A stretch of 14,566 bases of DNA from Candidatus Peregrinibacteria bacterium RIFCSPLOWO2_01_FULL_39_12 (GTDB lineage: Bacteria; Patescibacteriota; Gracilibacteria; UBA1369; LOWO2-01-FULL-3), in contig MFXA01000064.1 of NCBI GenBank assembly GCA_001787455.1, positions 1-14,566 on the forward strand, written 5' to 3'. This document shows positions 1 through 6,604 of the stretch, piece after piece. Positions within the stretch are counted from its first letter, which is position 1, and each line of letters begins with the position of its first letter. A program made the translations under genes and the position numbers. Below the pieces are notes generated by a model, which did not search any database, was not told where the DNA came from, and worked only from the letters and a program-made list of their open reading frames with translations.

Positions 1-257
1 AACAGAAAAGTCATAGCGGCTTGAAAAAGCGCTTAAAAATAAGGAAAAGCGGAAGAGCTATGTTCCAGAAATCGGCCAAGAAGCATCTTTTATCCAACAA
101 ATCAAAAAGGCAAAAAGGCGCTTTCCCGGATGGATTGCCAATTTTCAAGGGAATGCTTCAGGACATGAGAAGGTTGATTCCTGGAAAAGTTAAGGCTCAA
201 TATAAATCAAATACAATAAAGAGAAAAGTGGTTTCGGCTGAAAAGGTTGAAAAATAA
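1..257 (+). CDS. rpmI: 50S ribosomal protein L35, 5'-partial
   Basis: Component of the large ribosomal subunit. The reading frame is open from the left edge (first full codon at 3) and gives 84 visible residues. The first ones read QKSHSGLKKR, matching the conserved L35 N-terminus (K-T-H-S-G-x-x-K-R), so the TTG at 21 is an internal leucine and the true start lies a few codons before the window. Further L35 signatures are the basic K-I-R-K-S-G-R stretch and HLLSNKSKRQK. After the usual end of the family (here RRLIPG) a basic tail of about 23 residues follows, so the protein is longer than the usual 64-66 residues. It is followed 36 bases later by rplT, the classic rpmI-rplT pair; infC is expected upstream but cannot be seen. 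Confidence 0.9.
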   Translation, partial: QKSHSGLKKRLKIRKSGRAMFQKSAKKHLLSNKSKRQKGAFPDGLPIFKGMLQDMRRLIPGKVKAQYKSNTIKRKVVSAEKVEK

Positions 258-293
258 GACAGATAATTTTGAAATATTTAAAATACTAACAGT

Positions 294-638
294 ATGACAC
301 GCATAAAAAGGGGTACAGTTACCCGCCGTAGGCACAATAAGATGCTAAAGGCAACTAAAGGCTTCAGAGGCATGAGGCACAGAGTGTTTAAACACTCTAA
401 AAATGCCTTTCTTAAGATTGGGCAAAGGGCTTTTACGAGCCGAAAGCTTAAGAAGCGTGATTTCCGCAGTTTGTGGATTGTGAGAATCAATGCCGCTTGC
501 AGACCTCTCGGGATCAGTTACAGCAGGCTTATCGAAGGTTTGACCAAAAAAGGTATCACTATCAACCGCAAAATGCTTGCGGACTTGGCAGTAAATGAGC
601 CGGGGGTGTTTAAGGCGATAGTTGAGGCTGTGAAATAG
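294..638 (+). CDS. rplT: 50S ribosomal protein L20
   Basis: Binds 23S rRNA early in large-subunit assembly. The 114-residue product is close to the usual length of about 118. It begins MTRIKRGTVTRRRHNKMLKA, then has the GFRGMRHRVFKHSKNAFLKIG core with a long basic helix, FRSLWIVRINAACR, and the C-terminal SRLIEGLTKKGI and NRKMLADLAV segments, all typical of L20. It lies directly after rpmI, as in most bacteria. The ATG has no Shine-Dalgarno sequence; the preceding bases are AATACTAACAGT. In some bacteria L20 represses its own operon by binding the leader, but that leader lies outside the window. Confidence 0.98.
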   Translation: MTRIKRGTVTRRRHNKMLKATKGFRGMRHRVFKHSKNAFLKIGQRAFTSRKLKKRDFRSLWIVRINAACRPLGISYSRLIEGLTKKGITINRKMLADLAVNEPGVFKAIVEAVK

Positions 639-648
639 GCTGATTTTC

Positions 649-657
649 TGCTATATT
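649..657 (+). promoter_or_regulatory. Possible extended -10 promoter for the murF-holB-ricT-TPR cluster
   Basis: TGC-TATATT sits just after the rplT stop and 28 bases before the murF ATG. It matches an extended -10 element (TGn plus a 5/6 match to TATAAT). The corresponding -35 (TGTGAA, 629-634) is poor. The implied transcript start is near 664. No terminator was seen after rplT, so read-through from the ribosomal protein genes is also possible. Confidence 0.35.
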
Positions 658-685
658 TACACAGTATTTCAGATGTTATTTTAGC

Positions 686-1960
686 ATGAAAAAAATATTA
701 AGAAAATTTGTGCTTTTTCTTCTAAAAGTGATGGCTAAGCATAGGATGAAAAAGTTTAAAGGGAAGATAATCGCCGTAACCGGATCGGTTGGGAAAACCA
801 GCACTAAAGAAGCGATTTTTAACGTATTAAATACGCAATTTAGGGTTAAAAGAAACCAAAAAAGTTTTAATTCCGAGTTTGGGCTGCTTTTGACTATTCT
901 TGATATAGAAAGCGGGTTTTCCTCCGCGGCAAAATGGTCGTGGTATTTAATGAAGGGGTTTTGGCACTGTTTAACTAAAGATTACAGTGAAATTCTGCTT
1001 CTTGAGCTTGGCGTGGATAAGCCCGGCGATATGGATTTTTTAACTTCAATTGTTAAACCGGATATTGCCGTTATTATAAATATTTCCTCTGTGCATCTTG
1101 GGGAGGGACAATTTAAAGATATGAACGCCGTTTTTGAAGAGAAAAGCAAACTTGTGCATGCGCTTAAGCCTCATGGGCGGGTTATCTTAAATACTGATAA
1201 TGAATTCCTGTCAAACATGGCTAAAAAGCTCGGCAAAAAAGCAGTCACTTTCGGAAAAGACCGTGATGCCGATTATTGGGCAAGCCAAATAACCTCATCT
1301 ATTGAGGGCGTGAATTTTGTGCTTCATCTTGATAATAAAAGATACGATGTGAAAAGCGGAGTAATCGGCGAATATCAGGCGTATGTAATTTTGCCTGCGA
1401 TTATTTGCGGAGTGGAAATGGGGATGCCGATAGAAGTTACTATTCATGCGGTTGAAAGATTTGTAACTCCTCCGGGAAGAATGACTGTAATCCCTGCGAT
1501 AAATGAAGCCGTTATTTTGGACAGTTCTTACAATTCTTCTCCTCTCGCTTTAAGGGAAGCCCTTAATCTTCTTAAAGCTCTTGGCGAAGGAAAGCGAAAA
1601 GTTGCCGTTTTGGGCACTATGAATGAGCTTGGAAAACATTCGAAAGTTCTTCATGAAGAAATTGGCGCGCTGATCCCGCAATGCGTGGATTTGCTTTTGA
1701 CCGTTGGAACTGATGCCGCCGTGATGGCTGGAGCGGCACAAAGTTGCGGGCTTGAAGTGGGGCAAATCTTTAAATTTAAAAATGTTTTTGAGGCTTCTGA
1801 ATTCTTTAAAGATAAAGTTCAAAAAAACGATTTAATTTTAGTAAAAGGCTCACAAAACAATGTGCGCCTAGAGCGTTTCGTGAAAACACTTATGGCAAAT
1901 CCCGAAGATGCGGAGAAACTGCTCGTAAGACAGGAAAGTGTTTGGCAAAATAAAGCATAA
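686..1960 (+). CDS. murF: Mur ligase family protein, MurF-like (UDP-MurNAc-tripeptide:D-Ala-D-Ala ligase type)
   Basis: Cytoplasmic ATP-dependent ligase of peptidoglycan precursor synthesis; MurF adds D-Ala-D-Ala to the UDP-MurNAc-tripeptide. Visible motifs are the P-loop TGSVGKTS (residues 32-39), the NISSVHLG segment (132-139) followed by EEK (151-153), where K153 fits the carbamylated lysine of Mur ligases, PPGRM (262-266), the DSSYNSSP motif (279-286) matching MurF DDSYNAxP, GTMNELG (310-316) and LVKGSQ (385-390). In textbook MurF the P-loop comes after a substrate-binding domain of about 80-100 residues. Here only 31 residues precede it, including a hydrophobic stretch (8-18), so that domain is missing. 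The 424-residue protein is otherwise a complete central plus C-terminal Mur ligase. Substrate assignment is therefore less certain than family. The ATG has no Shine-Dalgarno sequence. Confidence 0.85.
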   Translation: MKKILRKFVLFLLKVMAKHRMKKFKGKIIAVTGSVGKTSTKEAIFNVLNTQFRVKRNQKSFNSEFGLLLTILDIESGFSSAAKWSWYLMKGFWHCLTKDYSEILLLELGVDKPGDMDFLTSIVKPDIAVIINISSVHLGEGQFKDMNAVFEEKSKLVHALKPHGRVILNTDNEFLSNMAKKLGKKAVTFGKDRDADYWASQITSSIEGVNFVLHLDNKRYDVKSGVIGEYQAYVILPAIICGVEMGMPIEVTIHAVERFVTPPGRMTVIPAINEAVILDSSYNSSPLALREALNLLKALGEGKRKVAVLGTMNELGKHSKVLHEEIGALIPQCVDLLLTVGTDAAVMAGAAQSCGLEVGQIFKFKNVFEASEFFKDKVQKNDLILVKGSQNNVRLERFVKTLMANPEDAEKLLVRQESVWQNKA

Positions 1961-1970
1961 AATATTTGAC

Positions 1971-2873
1971 ATGAAATATAACTGGTCAATAATCGGGCAC
2001 GAAAAACAACTGAGGCAGATTGAAAAAGATTTACTCGCCGGAAATCTTGCGCATGCGTATCTTCTTGCGGGGACAAATAGCGTCGGCAAATATACCGTGG
2101 CAAAAAAAATGGCAGGAATTTTGCAATGCGAAAATGACTTTTGCCATAGCTGTAATACGTGTTTACAGATTCAGAAAGGATCTCATATTGATACGATGGA
2201 GATGAGTGACGATAGGGAATCCATCAAAATTGAGGAAGTTAGAAAGCTTATTGATCGGTTAAATATGACAAAACAGTCTCCCTATAAAGTTGTGCTTATA
2301 CAAACTTTGGAAAGAATGACTACCGAGGCCGCGAACAGTTTTTTGAAAATCTTGGAGGAACCGCCGAGCAGGACAATTTTTATAATGACAACAAATAATG
2401 TGCGAATTCTTCTTCCCACCGTTCTTTCACGCGTGAGGATTGTGAAGTTTGGATGCGTATCTTACGAATATCTTGTTGAAAAGTTGACGGAACTTTATCC
2501 CAACTGTGATGCGGAGGTTATAAAACAAGTCAGTTTGTTTTCATTGGGGAAAACCGGTCGCGCCGTGAGATTGATGGAAAATCTTGATGTAAGAGCGGAG
2601 TATATGAAGACGTATCAAAATGTGCAAAATTTTCTGGGGCATAAAAATGTTGTGGACCGGTTTTCGTATATAGAGGATGTTGTCGAGGATCCCGCACAAA
2701 TTGAAATCTTTTTTAATATTTTAACGAGTGTTCTTAGGAGTAAAATTATTGGTGGAGATGATGCGTCAAACAAATATATAAAAACTCTTTCAAAAATTGA
2801 CGAGGCTGGTATGCTCTTAACCAAGAATGTAAACGCCCGTCTTGTTTTAGAAAATTTAATGTTAAGTTTATAA
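1971..2873 (+). CDS. holB: DNA polymerase III delta' subunit (clamp loader)
   Basis: Part of the clamp loader that places the beta clamp (DnaN, also in this window) on DNA. It is an AAA+ protein of 300 residues from the ATG at 1971. A GTG at 1938 in the same frame would add 11 residues but lies inside murF; the chosen start gives MKYNWSIIGHE, the normal family beginning, and a 10-base gap to murF. Walker A is GTNSVGKYT (34-42) with Tyr in place of the usual Ser/Thr after Lys, a degeneration common in delta'. The zinc-binding cysteines are C53, C58, C61 and C64. ANSFLKILEEPP (121-132) and the arginine-finger segment LSRVR (152-156) are characteristic. The C-terminal third is the less conserved clamp-loader collar. 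Confidence 0.93.
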   Translation: MKYNWSIIGHEKQLRQIEKDLLAGNLAHAYLLAGTNSVGKYTVAKKMAGILQCENDFCHSCNTCLQIQKGSHIDTMEMSDDRESIKIEEVRKLIDRLNMTKQSPYKVVLIQTLERMTTEAANSFLKILEEPPSRTIFIMTTNNVRILLPTVLSRVRIVKFGCVSYEYLVEKLTELYPNCDAEVIKQVSLFSLGKTGRAVRLMENLDVRAEYMKTYQNVQNFLGHKNVVDRFSYIEDVVEDPAQIEIFFNILTSVLRSKIIGGDDASNKYIKTLSKIDEAGMLLTKNVNARLVLENLMLSL

Positions 2874-2874
2874 T

Positions 2875-3738
2875 ATGACTACTAAAGTTATCGGGATAGA
2901 GTGCGCGTATTCATCCAGTATTGTCGAAATTCCTTTGCATGAAAAAACCGTGGTTGACATAGGAGAGGAGGTTGTTTTTAAAGACAGTGAAGATAAGGAA
3001 GAATATGGAATTGTAAGATATGTTGGACGGGAACCGGTTGAAAAAGATAAGGTTCTTTTTTCTTCAAAAATTTTACGAAAAGCTACGCCAAACGATATCC
3101 AAAAAGTTGACAGCCACATAGAGCCAAGCAGGCACGCTTTAAAAAATTGCGTTTCTATAATAGAAAAACTTGGGCTTGATATGGTTGTTTTTAGAGTAGG
3201 TTATTCTTTGGACGGTAATCGTGTTCATTTTATGTTTACTTCTGATGACAGAGTTGATTTTCGTGACCTTGTAAAAGAGTTGGCGGCGGTTTTAAAAAAG
3301 CAAATTCATTTGAGACAAATTGGTCCGCGGGATAAGGCTAAGTTAATCGGCGGATATGGTAAATGTGGTCGAACATTATGTTGTGCTTCGTGGTTAAACA
3401 AATTGGAAAGTATCAATATGGAAATGGTGAGGGTTCAGGCTCTTGAAAGTAAAGGGAGTTCGAAGCTTTCCGGGAGTTGCGGCAAGCTTTTGTGCTGTTT
3501 AAAATATGAGGTTGAAGCATATAAGGGCTTAAGGGAAAAGGTTCCAAATATCGGGTCTGTTGTAAAAATAAAAGGAAAAGGCGAGGGGATTATTATTGCT
3601 CTTGATATATTGAATCAAAGAGTAAAAGTTTCACTGGAGGGTGGTGAGTTTCTTGTTGTGGGAATAGATGAAATTGATAAAGTTATTAAGGCGGCTTATG
3701 AAAGTGCGCCGTTTTCTTCTTCCGAAGAGAATTCTTAA
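2875..3738 (+). CDS. ricT: PSP1-domain Fe-S protein RicT (YaaT)
   Basis: RicT forms a complex with RicA and RicF in Bacillus that carries Fe-S clusters and modulates RNase Y-dependent mRNA processing. The 287-residue protein has a PSP1 C-terminal-type domain at about residues 62-150, then two cysteine clusters: KCGRTLCC (C164, C169, C170) and SCGKLLCC (C202, C207, C208). All six cysteines expected for the family are present. The C-terminal part (about 225-265) is a small beta-rich domain. It starts one base after the holB stop (TAATATG), strongly implying cotranscription and probably coupled translation; holB-yaaT is also the Bacillus order. No RicA or RicF homologue is visible in the window, but RNase Y is encoded about 3 kb downstream on the other strand. 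Confidence 0.9.
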   Translation: MTTKVIGIECAYSSSIVEIPLHEKTVVDIGEEVVFKDSEDKEEYGIVRYVGREPVEKDKVLFSSKILRKATPNDIQKVDSHIEPSRHALKNCVSIIEKLGLDMVVFRVGYSLDGNRVHFMFTSDDRVDFRDLVKELAAVLKKQIHLRQIGPRDKAKLIGGYGKCGRTLCCASWLNKLESINMEMVRVQALESKGSSKLSGSCGKLLCCLKYEVEAYKGLREKVPNIGSVVKIKGKGEGIIIALDILNQRVKVSLEGGEFLVVGIDEIDKVIKAAYESAPFSSSEENS

Positions 3739-3747
3739 TAAAAAATT

Positions 3748-4503
3748 ATGTGGACTTATTTTCTTATATTTTTGAGCATTGTCGTTCTTGCCGTTATATT
3801 TGTTAGAAGATGGGTTTTGTTTTGCAGGAAGGGATTGCGCGAGGATAATTTAGCGAAAGCTCCAAATGATGGATCGGCGGAAGATTCGGTTTGCGGAGAT
3901 GAGGATATTATACAAAAAATTTCCAGAAGTGATCGTGAAAAAGTTGACGCTTTGTATAGGAGAGGTGTTTCCATGCTTGAAGCCGGCAAGGATGACGAGG
4001 CTATAAAATGTTTTGTGCAGGCGCTTTCTATTGATGCTGTACATACTGAAACTATGCATAAACTTGCGATGTTATATCTGCAAAAACAAATGTATGGCGT
4101 GGCGGCGGTGCTTTTTAAACAGCTTGGGGAGATTACAAATGATCCGGTCCATTACAGTCATTTGGGGCTTGTTTTATACCAACAAAGTGATTTTGAGGCT
4201 TCGAAAGAAGCTTATCAGCAGGCCGTAAAGCTGGACGCAAATCGCCCGCAAAGATTTGTAAGCCTTGCTCAGGTATATAGGGCGCTCGGGCAGATAAATC
4301 ATGCAATGATGGCGCTGAATAAAGCTTTAGAGGTCGATAAGGGAAATATCGAATTTTTGTTTTTACTCGCAACTTTGCAAGCGGAATCCGGGGATTTTGG
4401 AGGGGCTAAAGGTGTTATTGAGAAAATTTTGGAATTTGATCCTTCCAATAAAGAGGCTAAGGATTTTTTGAAAGAACTTAGGGCTAAGCCTACGGAGGGG
4501 TAG
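3748..4503 (+). CDS. Membrane-anchored tetratricopeptide repeat protein
   Basis: The 251-residue protein begins with a single hydrophobic segment (about residues 3-19, FLIFLSIVVLAVIFV) followed by RRWVLFCRK, which fits a signal anchor with the rest in the cytoplasm by the positive-inside rule. After an acidic linker (30-62) come about five TPR units from residue 65 to 243. Typical TPR residues can be seen in units beginning near ALYRRGVSMLEAGKDDEAI, HKLAMLY, YSHLGLVLYQQSDFEASKEAY, VSLAQVYRALGQINHAMMAL and FLFLLATLQAESGDFGGA. TPR domains are protein-interaction scaffolds; no catalytic motif is present and the partner is unknown. It lies 9 bases after ricT and closes the murF cluster. Its last 14 bases overlap the end of the convergent VanW gene. 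Confidence 0.85.
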   Translation: MWTYFLIFLSIVVLAVIFVRRWVLFCRKGLREDNLAKAPNDGSAEDSVCGDEDIIQKISRSDREKVDALYRRGVSMLEAGKDDEAIKCFVQALSIDAVHTETMHKLAMLYLQKQMYGVAAVLFKQLGEITNDPVHYSHLGLVLYQQSDFEASKEAYQQAVKLDANRPQRFVSLAQVYRALGQINHAMMALNKALEVDKGNIEFLFLLATLQAESGDFGGAKGVIEKILEFDPSNKEAKDFLKELRAKPTEG

Positions 4504-6358
4504 GGGGAGAGGTGGAAGTGGCGGGGACAGCATCGCCTTTCGGCGCTGTGCCCACTAAAATTTTAGCTGGAATAGTTCTGTATCTTGTTTTTATTTCTTC
4601 TTTCGTATGGTTCCCTTTTGAGTCTGTTAAGTGGCGATACCAGAGGGCTTTAAATCCGGTATGCGGTTTTTCAACTTGTTTTGTTTCTCCTTCTTTTAGG
4701 GTTGTGGTTTCTTCATAAATGGTTGGACCCGGGTATTTATAATCTGAAAGGTATGGACCTTCCATGGTAACGCTTCTTTCGTCGGAAGTTCCGTAGAAAA
4801 TTATATAAAGTTCGTAATCGCTTTCCACGTAAGTTTGAATTAAAATTGGTTTTCCTGTGTCATTTTTAAATTTAAAATCGGCTCCGCCCAAATAAATTGT
4901 TGCATCCAAGCCATGCCCTAAGACTTGCGCATAAAATGAAACCGCGTACGAATGTTCATTTCTTTCAACCAAAGGCAGTCCCGCAAAAAGCGCCGCTCTA
5001 AACATTGTGGTTGAAACCTGGCATAATCCGCCCCCGTATTCCGGGACAGTGCCTTCTTCTTTTATAACAAGCCCTTTTCTGTAGCCTGTTGACTCATCAA
5101 CTTTTCCCAAATATTTGTTAAATGAAAATATTTCATCGGGAGCAAGAAGTAAGCCATTAAATTTTGCTGATCCGGTTTTAATATTGTGAACTCTATCTGC
5201 GGAAGATTTGTAGTACGAAGTGTATCCCACGGAAATTCGCTCTTTTATTCCGAGATCCTGCAGTTCCTGTGAAATTTTAATTTCCGGCTCGGTTTCCATG
5301 ACAGGGATGGTTATTTTTGGGATTTTGTTCGCAATCGCAAGTTCTATTTCTTCTTTCAAAAGTTTTCTTTGAATTTTTCTTCCATTGTTTCCTTTTCCTT
5401 CAATAATAATTTTCCCCTCCGGGTTTTTGTAAATATTTACGGGCTCGGGCGGGCGATCAAGCCATTTTGAAATTTCTTCATCTACATATTTATTAAGTTT
5501 TTCCTGATCTATTTTTATAATTATTTCAGTTTCCACTGGGGTTTGCGTAGAAAATTCTTCGAGAATTATTTCTTTGTTTGTATAAGGAATTTTTATTTTT
5601 TGTCTGGATGCGAATTTAACCCAATCCAGATGATCCGTGAGTTTTAATGTCCAATCATCACTGTAAATGGGGTCCTCAAGAACAAGAGAATGTCTCAGTT
5701 CTTCTTTTATTTGCTCCTGCTTTGCTTCCAGTATTTCTTTTGTAACTGTCGGGGGGGATTCTGTGGATAAAAGACGGGCGCTGGCCAGTTTTAACGTTCC
5801 GGCGTTTTGTTTAAGTCCCGATGATAATTTTTTTATATTTGCGATTATTCCGTTTTTCCCTTCAGAAATTGCCAGTTTTGATTTTTCGTCAAAATAGAAA
5901 GAGGCTGAAACCGGAGCAAGTTCTTTTAGTTTAAATTTCTCGTTTAGAGCTTTCTCCATTTGCCCTTCATCTATCAATGTAATTAATTTTAAATTTTGAC
6001 TGTTTCTGTCTATTGATAAAATTAACTTCACAATATTTATTCCTTTTGCGTTTATTAAATTAAGGGCGTTTATTGTTTCTTTTGTGTGAATTTTTACCCC
6101 AAGCTCCCTCGGTGTAAAGGTTTCTTTTTGATCGTTAAACGATATTTCGATTTTTGAATCCAAGTATTTTTCTTTAGCCTGTTCTAAAAGAGCTGTTCCT
6201 TCTTCTAATGTTTTTTGGGATAACTCTATTCCGGCAACCGAAGTGCCCGCAGGGAATCTTCCGTGAAGCTTAATTTTTATAAGTGCCAGTCCTGAAGCCA
6301 TTATTAAGCCTATCACGGCCCCTGTTAACACCACTTTAAAGATTGTCTTTTTTGTCAT
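4490..6358 (-). CDS. VanW/YoaR family envelope protein with peptidoglycan-binding-like repeats
   Basis: Predicted surface or periplasm-side protein of 622 residues. An N-terminal hydrophobic segment (about residues 8-28) after MTKKTIFK acts as signal or anchor. Residues about 35-340 hold two alpha/beta repeats of the type found before VanW domains (PG-binding-4-like), each including a segment such as FTPRELGVKI (81-90). The VanW domain spans about 373-512, with the signature YGGGLCQVSTTMF (441-453) and ERNEHSYAVSFY (465-476). A G5-like beta segment follows (about 545-604), then a Pro/Ser/Thr-rich tail ending TSPPTPP. VanW domains occur in cell-wall proteins and some vancomycin-resistance clusters, but their biochemical role is not established, so no resistance should be inferred. 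It is the last gene of the rny-ytxH-vanW block; its ATG lies inside ytxH (23-base overlap), preceded by AGGA, one of the few Shine-Dalgarno-like sequences in the window. Confidence 0.88.
   Translation of the reverse strand: MTKKTIFKVVLTGAVIGLIMASGLALIKIKLHGRFPAGTSVAGIELSQKTLEEGTALLEQAKEKYLDSKIEISFNDQKETFTPRELGVKIHTKETINALNLINAKGINIVKLILSIDRNSQNLKLITLIDEGQMEKALNEKFKLKELAPVSASFYFDEKSKLAISEGKNGIIANIKKLSSGLKQNAGTLKLASARLLSTESPPTVTKEILEAKQEQIKEELRHSLVLEDPIYSDDWTLKLTDHLDWVKFASRQKIKIPYTNKEIILEEFSTQTPVETEIIIKIDQEKLNKYVDEEISKWLDRPPEPVNIYKNPEGKIIIEGKGNNGRKIQRKLLKEEIELAIANKIPKITIPVMETEPEIKISQELQDLGIKERISVGYTSYYKSSADRVHNIKTGSAKFNGLLLAPDEIFSFNKYLGKVDESTGYRKGLVIKEEGTVPEYGGGLCQVSTTMFRAALFAGLPLVERNEHSYAVSFYAQVLGHGLDATIYLGGADFKFKNDTGKPILIQTYVESDYELYIIFYGTSDERSVTMEGPYLSDYKYPGPTIYEETTTLKEGETKQVEKPHTGFKALWYRHLTDSKGNHTKEEIKTRYRTIPAKILVGTAPKGDAVPATSTSPPTPP
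4523..4553. terminator. GC-rich hairpin at the convergent gene junction, possible terminator
   Basis: CGCC/GGCG with a TTTC loop, then ACAG/CTGT and GGG/CCC with small bulges, form a strong hairpin about 20 bases past the TPR stop. It lies inside the C-terminal codons of the opposite-strand VanW gene. There is no following U-run on the plus strand (ACTAAAATTTTAG follows), so it would be an imperfect intrinsic terminator. It may simply be codon-driven. Confidence 0.25.
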
Positions 6359-6557
6359 GCTTCCTAGAAAGGATTTTTTTTGCTTTTTGAAATGCTGATT
6401 TTACAGAAAATTTTGCTTTTACGGCAGCTTTTGCGATGTCTTCTCTTGTTTCTTTTCCTTTTTTTGGAGCAAGGGAGGCTCCCACTACGGAACCTATGGC
6501 ACCTCCTATCACTATGCCCATGAGGATTTTATCCCATATTCTTTTTTTTTCTTCCAT
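6336..6557 (-). CDS. YtxH-like small membrane protein
   Basis: A 73-residue protein with a glycine-rich membrane segment (about residues 11-30, ILMGIVIGGAIGSVVGASLA) followed by PKKGKETREDI, the typical YtxH pattern of one transmembrane helix, P-x-x-G-K-E-T-R and a basic, probably helical tail. YtxH proteins are associated with stress or general cell-envelope functions in Firmicutes, but their molecular role is unknown. It sits between rny and the VanW gene, 47 bases after the rny stop and overlapping vanW by 23 bases, so vanW translation is likely coupled to it. The fourth to sixth codons contain a run of nine A residues, a place where slippage or sequencing error could occur, but the frame is intact. 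Confidence 0.75.
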   Translation of the reverse strand: MEEKKRIWDKILMGIVIGGAIGSVVGASLAPKKGKETREDIAKAAVKAKFSVKSAFQKAKKILSRKHDKKDNL

Positions 6558-6579
6558 ATAAGGTGTTCGCTTGGGTTAG

Positions 6580-6602
6580 GAAATTTTGCTTTGCAAAATT
6601 TC
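6580..6602 (-). other. Perfect 10-bp hairpin between rny and ytxH
   Basis: GAAATTTTGC and GCAAAATTTC form a perfect stem around a three-base loop, beginning two bases after the rny stop on the minus strand. No U-tract follows, so it is a weak candidate for an intrinsic terminator. It could instead be an mRNA processing or 3'-end stabilising element that separates rny from ytxH expression. Confidence 0.5.
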
Positions 6603-6604
6603 TA

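Noticed and set aside
21..23. TTG at 21 as the L35 start
   Set aside because: The conserved KSHSG motif of L35 is encoded in frame just upstream, so the gene begins before the window.
1938..1970. GTG start for holB at 1938
   Set aside because: It lies inside murF and adds 11 residues not expected in the family; the ATG at 1971 gives the normal N-terminus.
4490..6358. VanW homologue as a vancomycin-resistance determinant
   Set aside because: VanW domains are common in ordinary envelope proteins and no vanA/vanH/vanX-type genes are nearby.
6542..6550. Run of nine T (nine A in ytxH codons) as a programmed frameshift site
   Set aside because: The frame through it is intact and gives a normal YtxH-like protein; no alternative product is evident.
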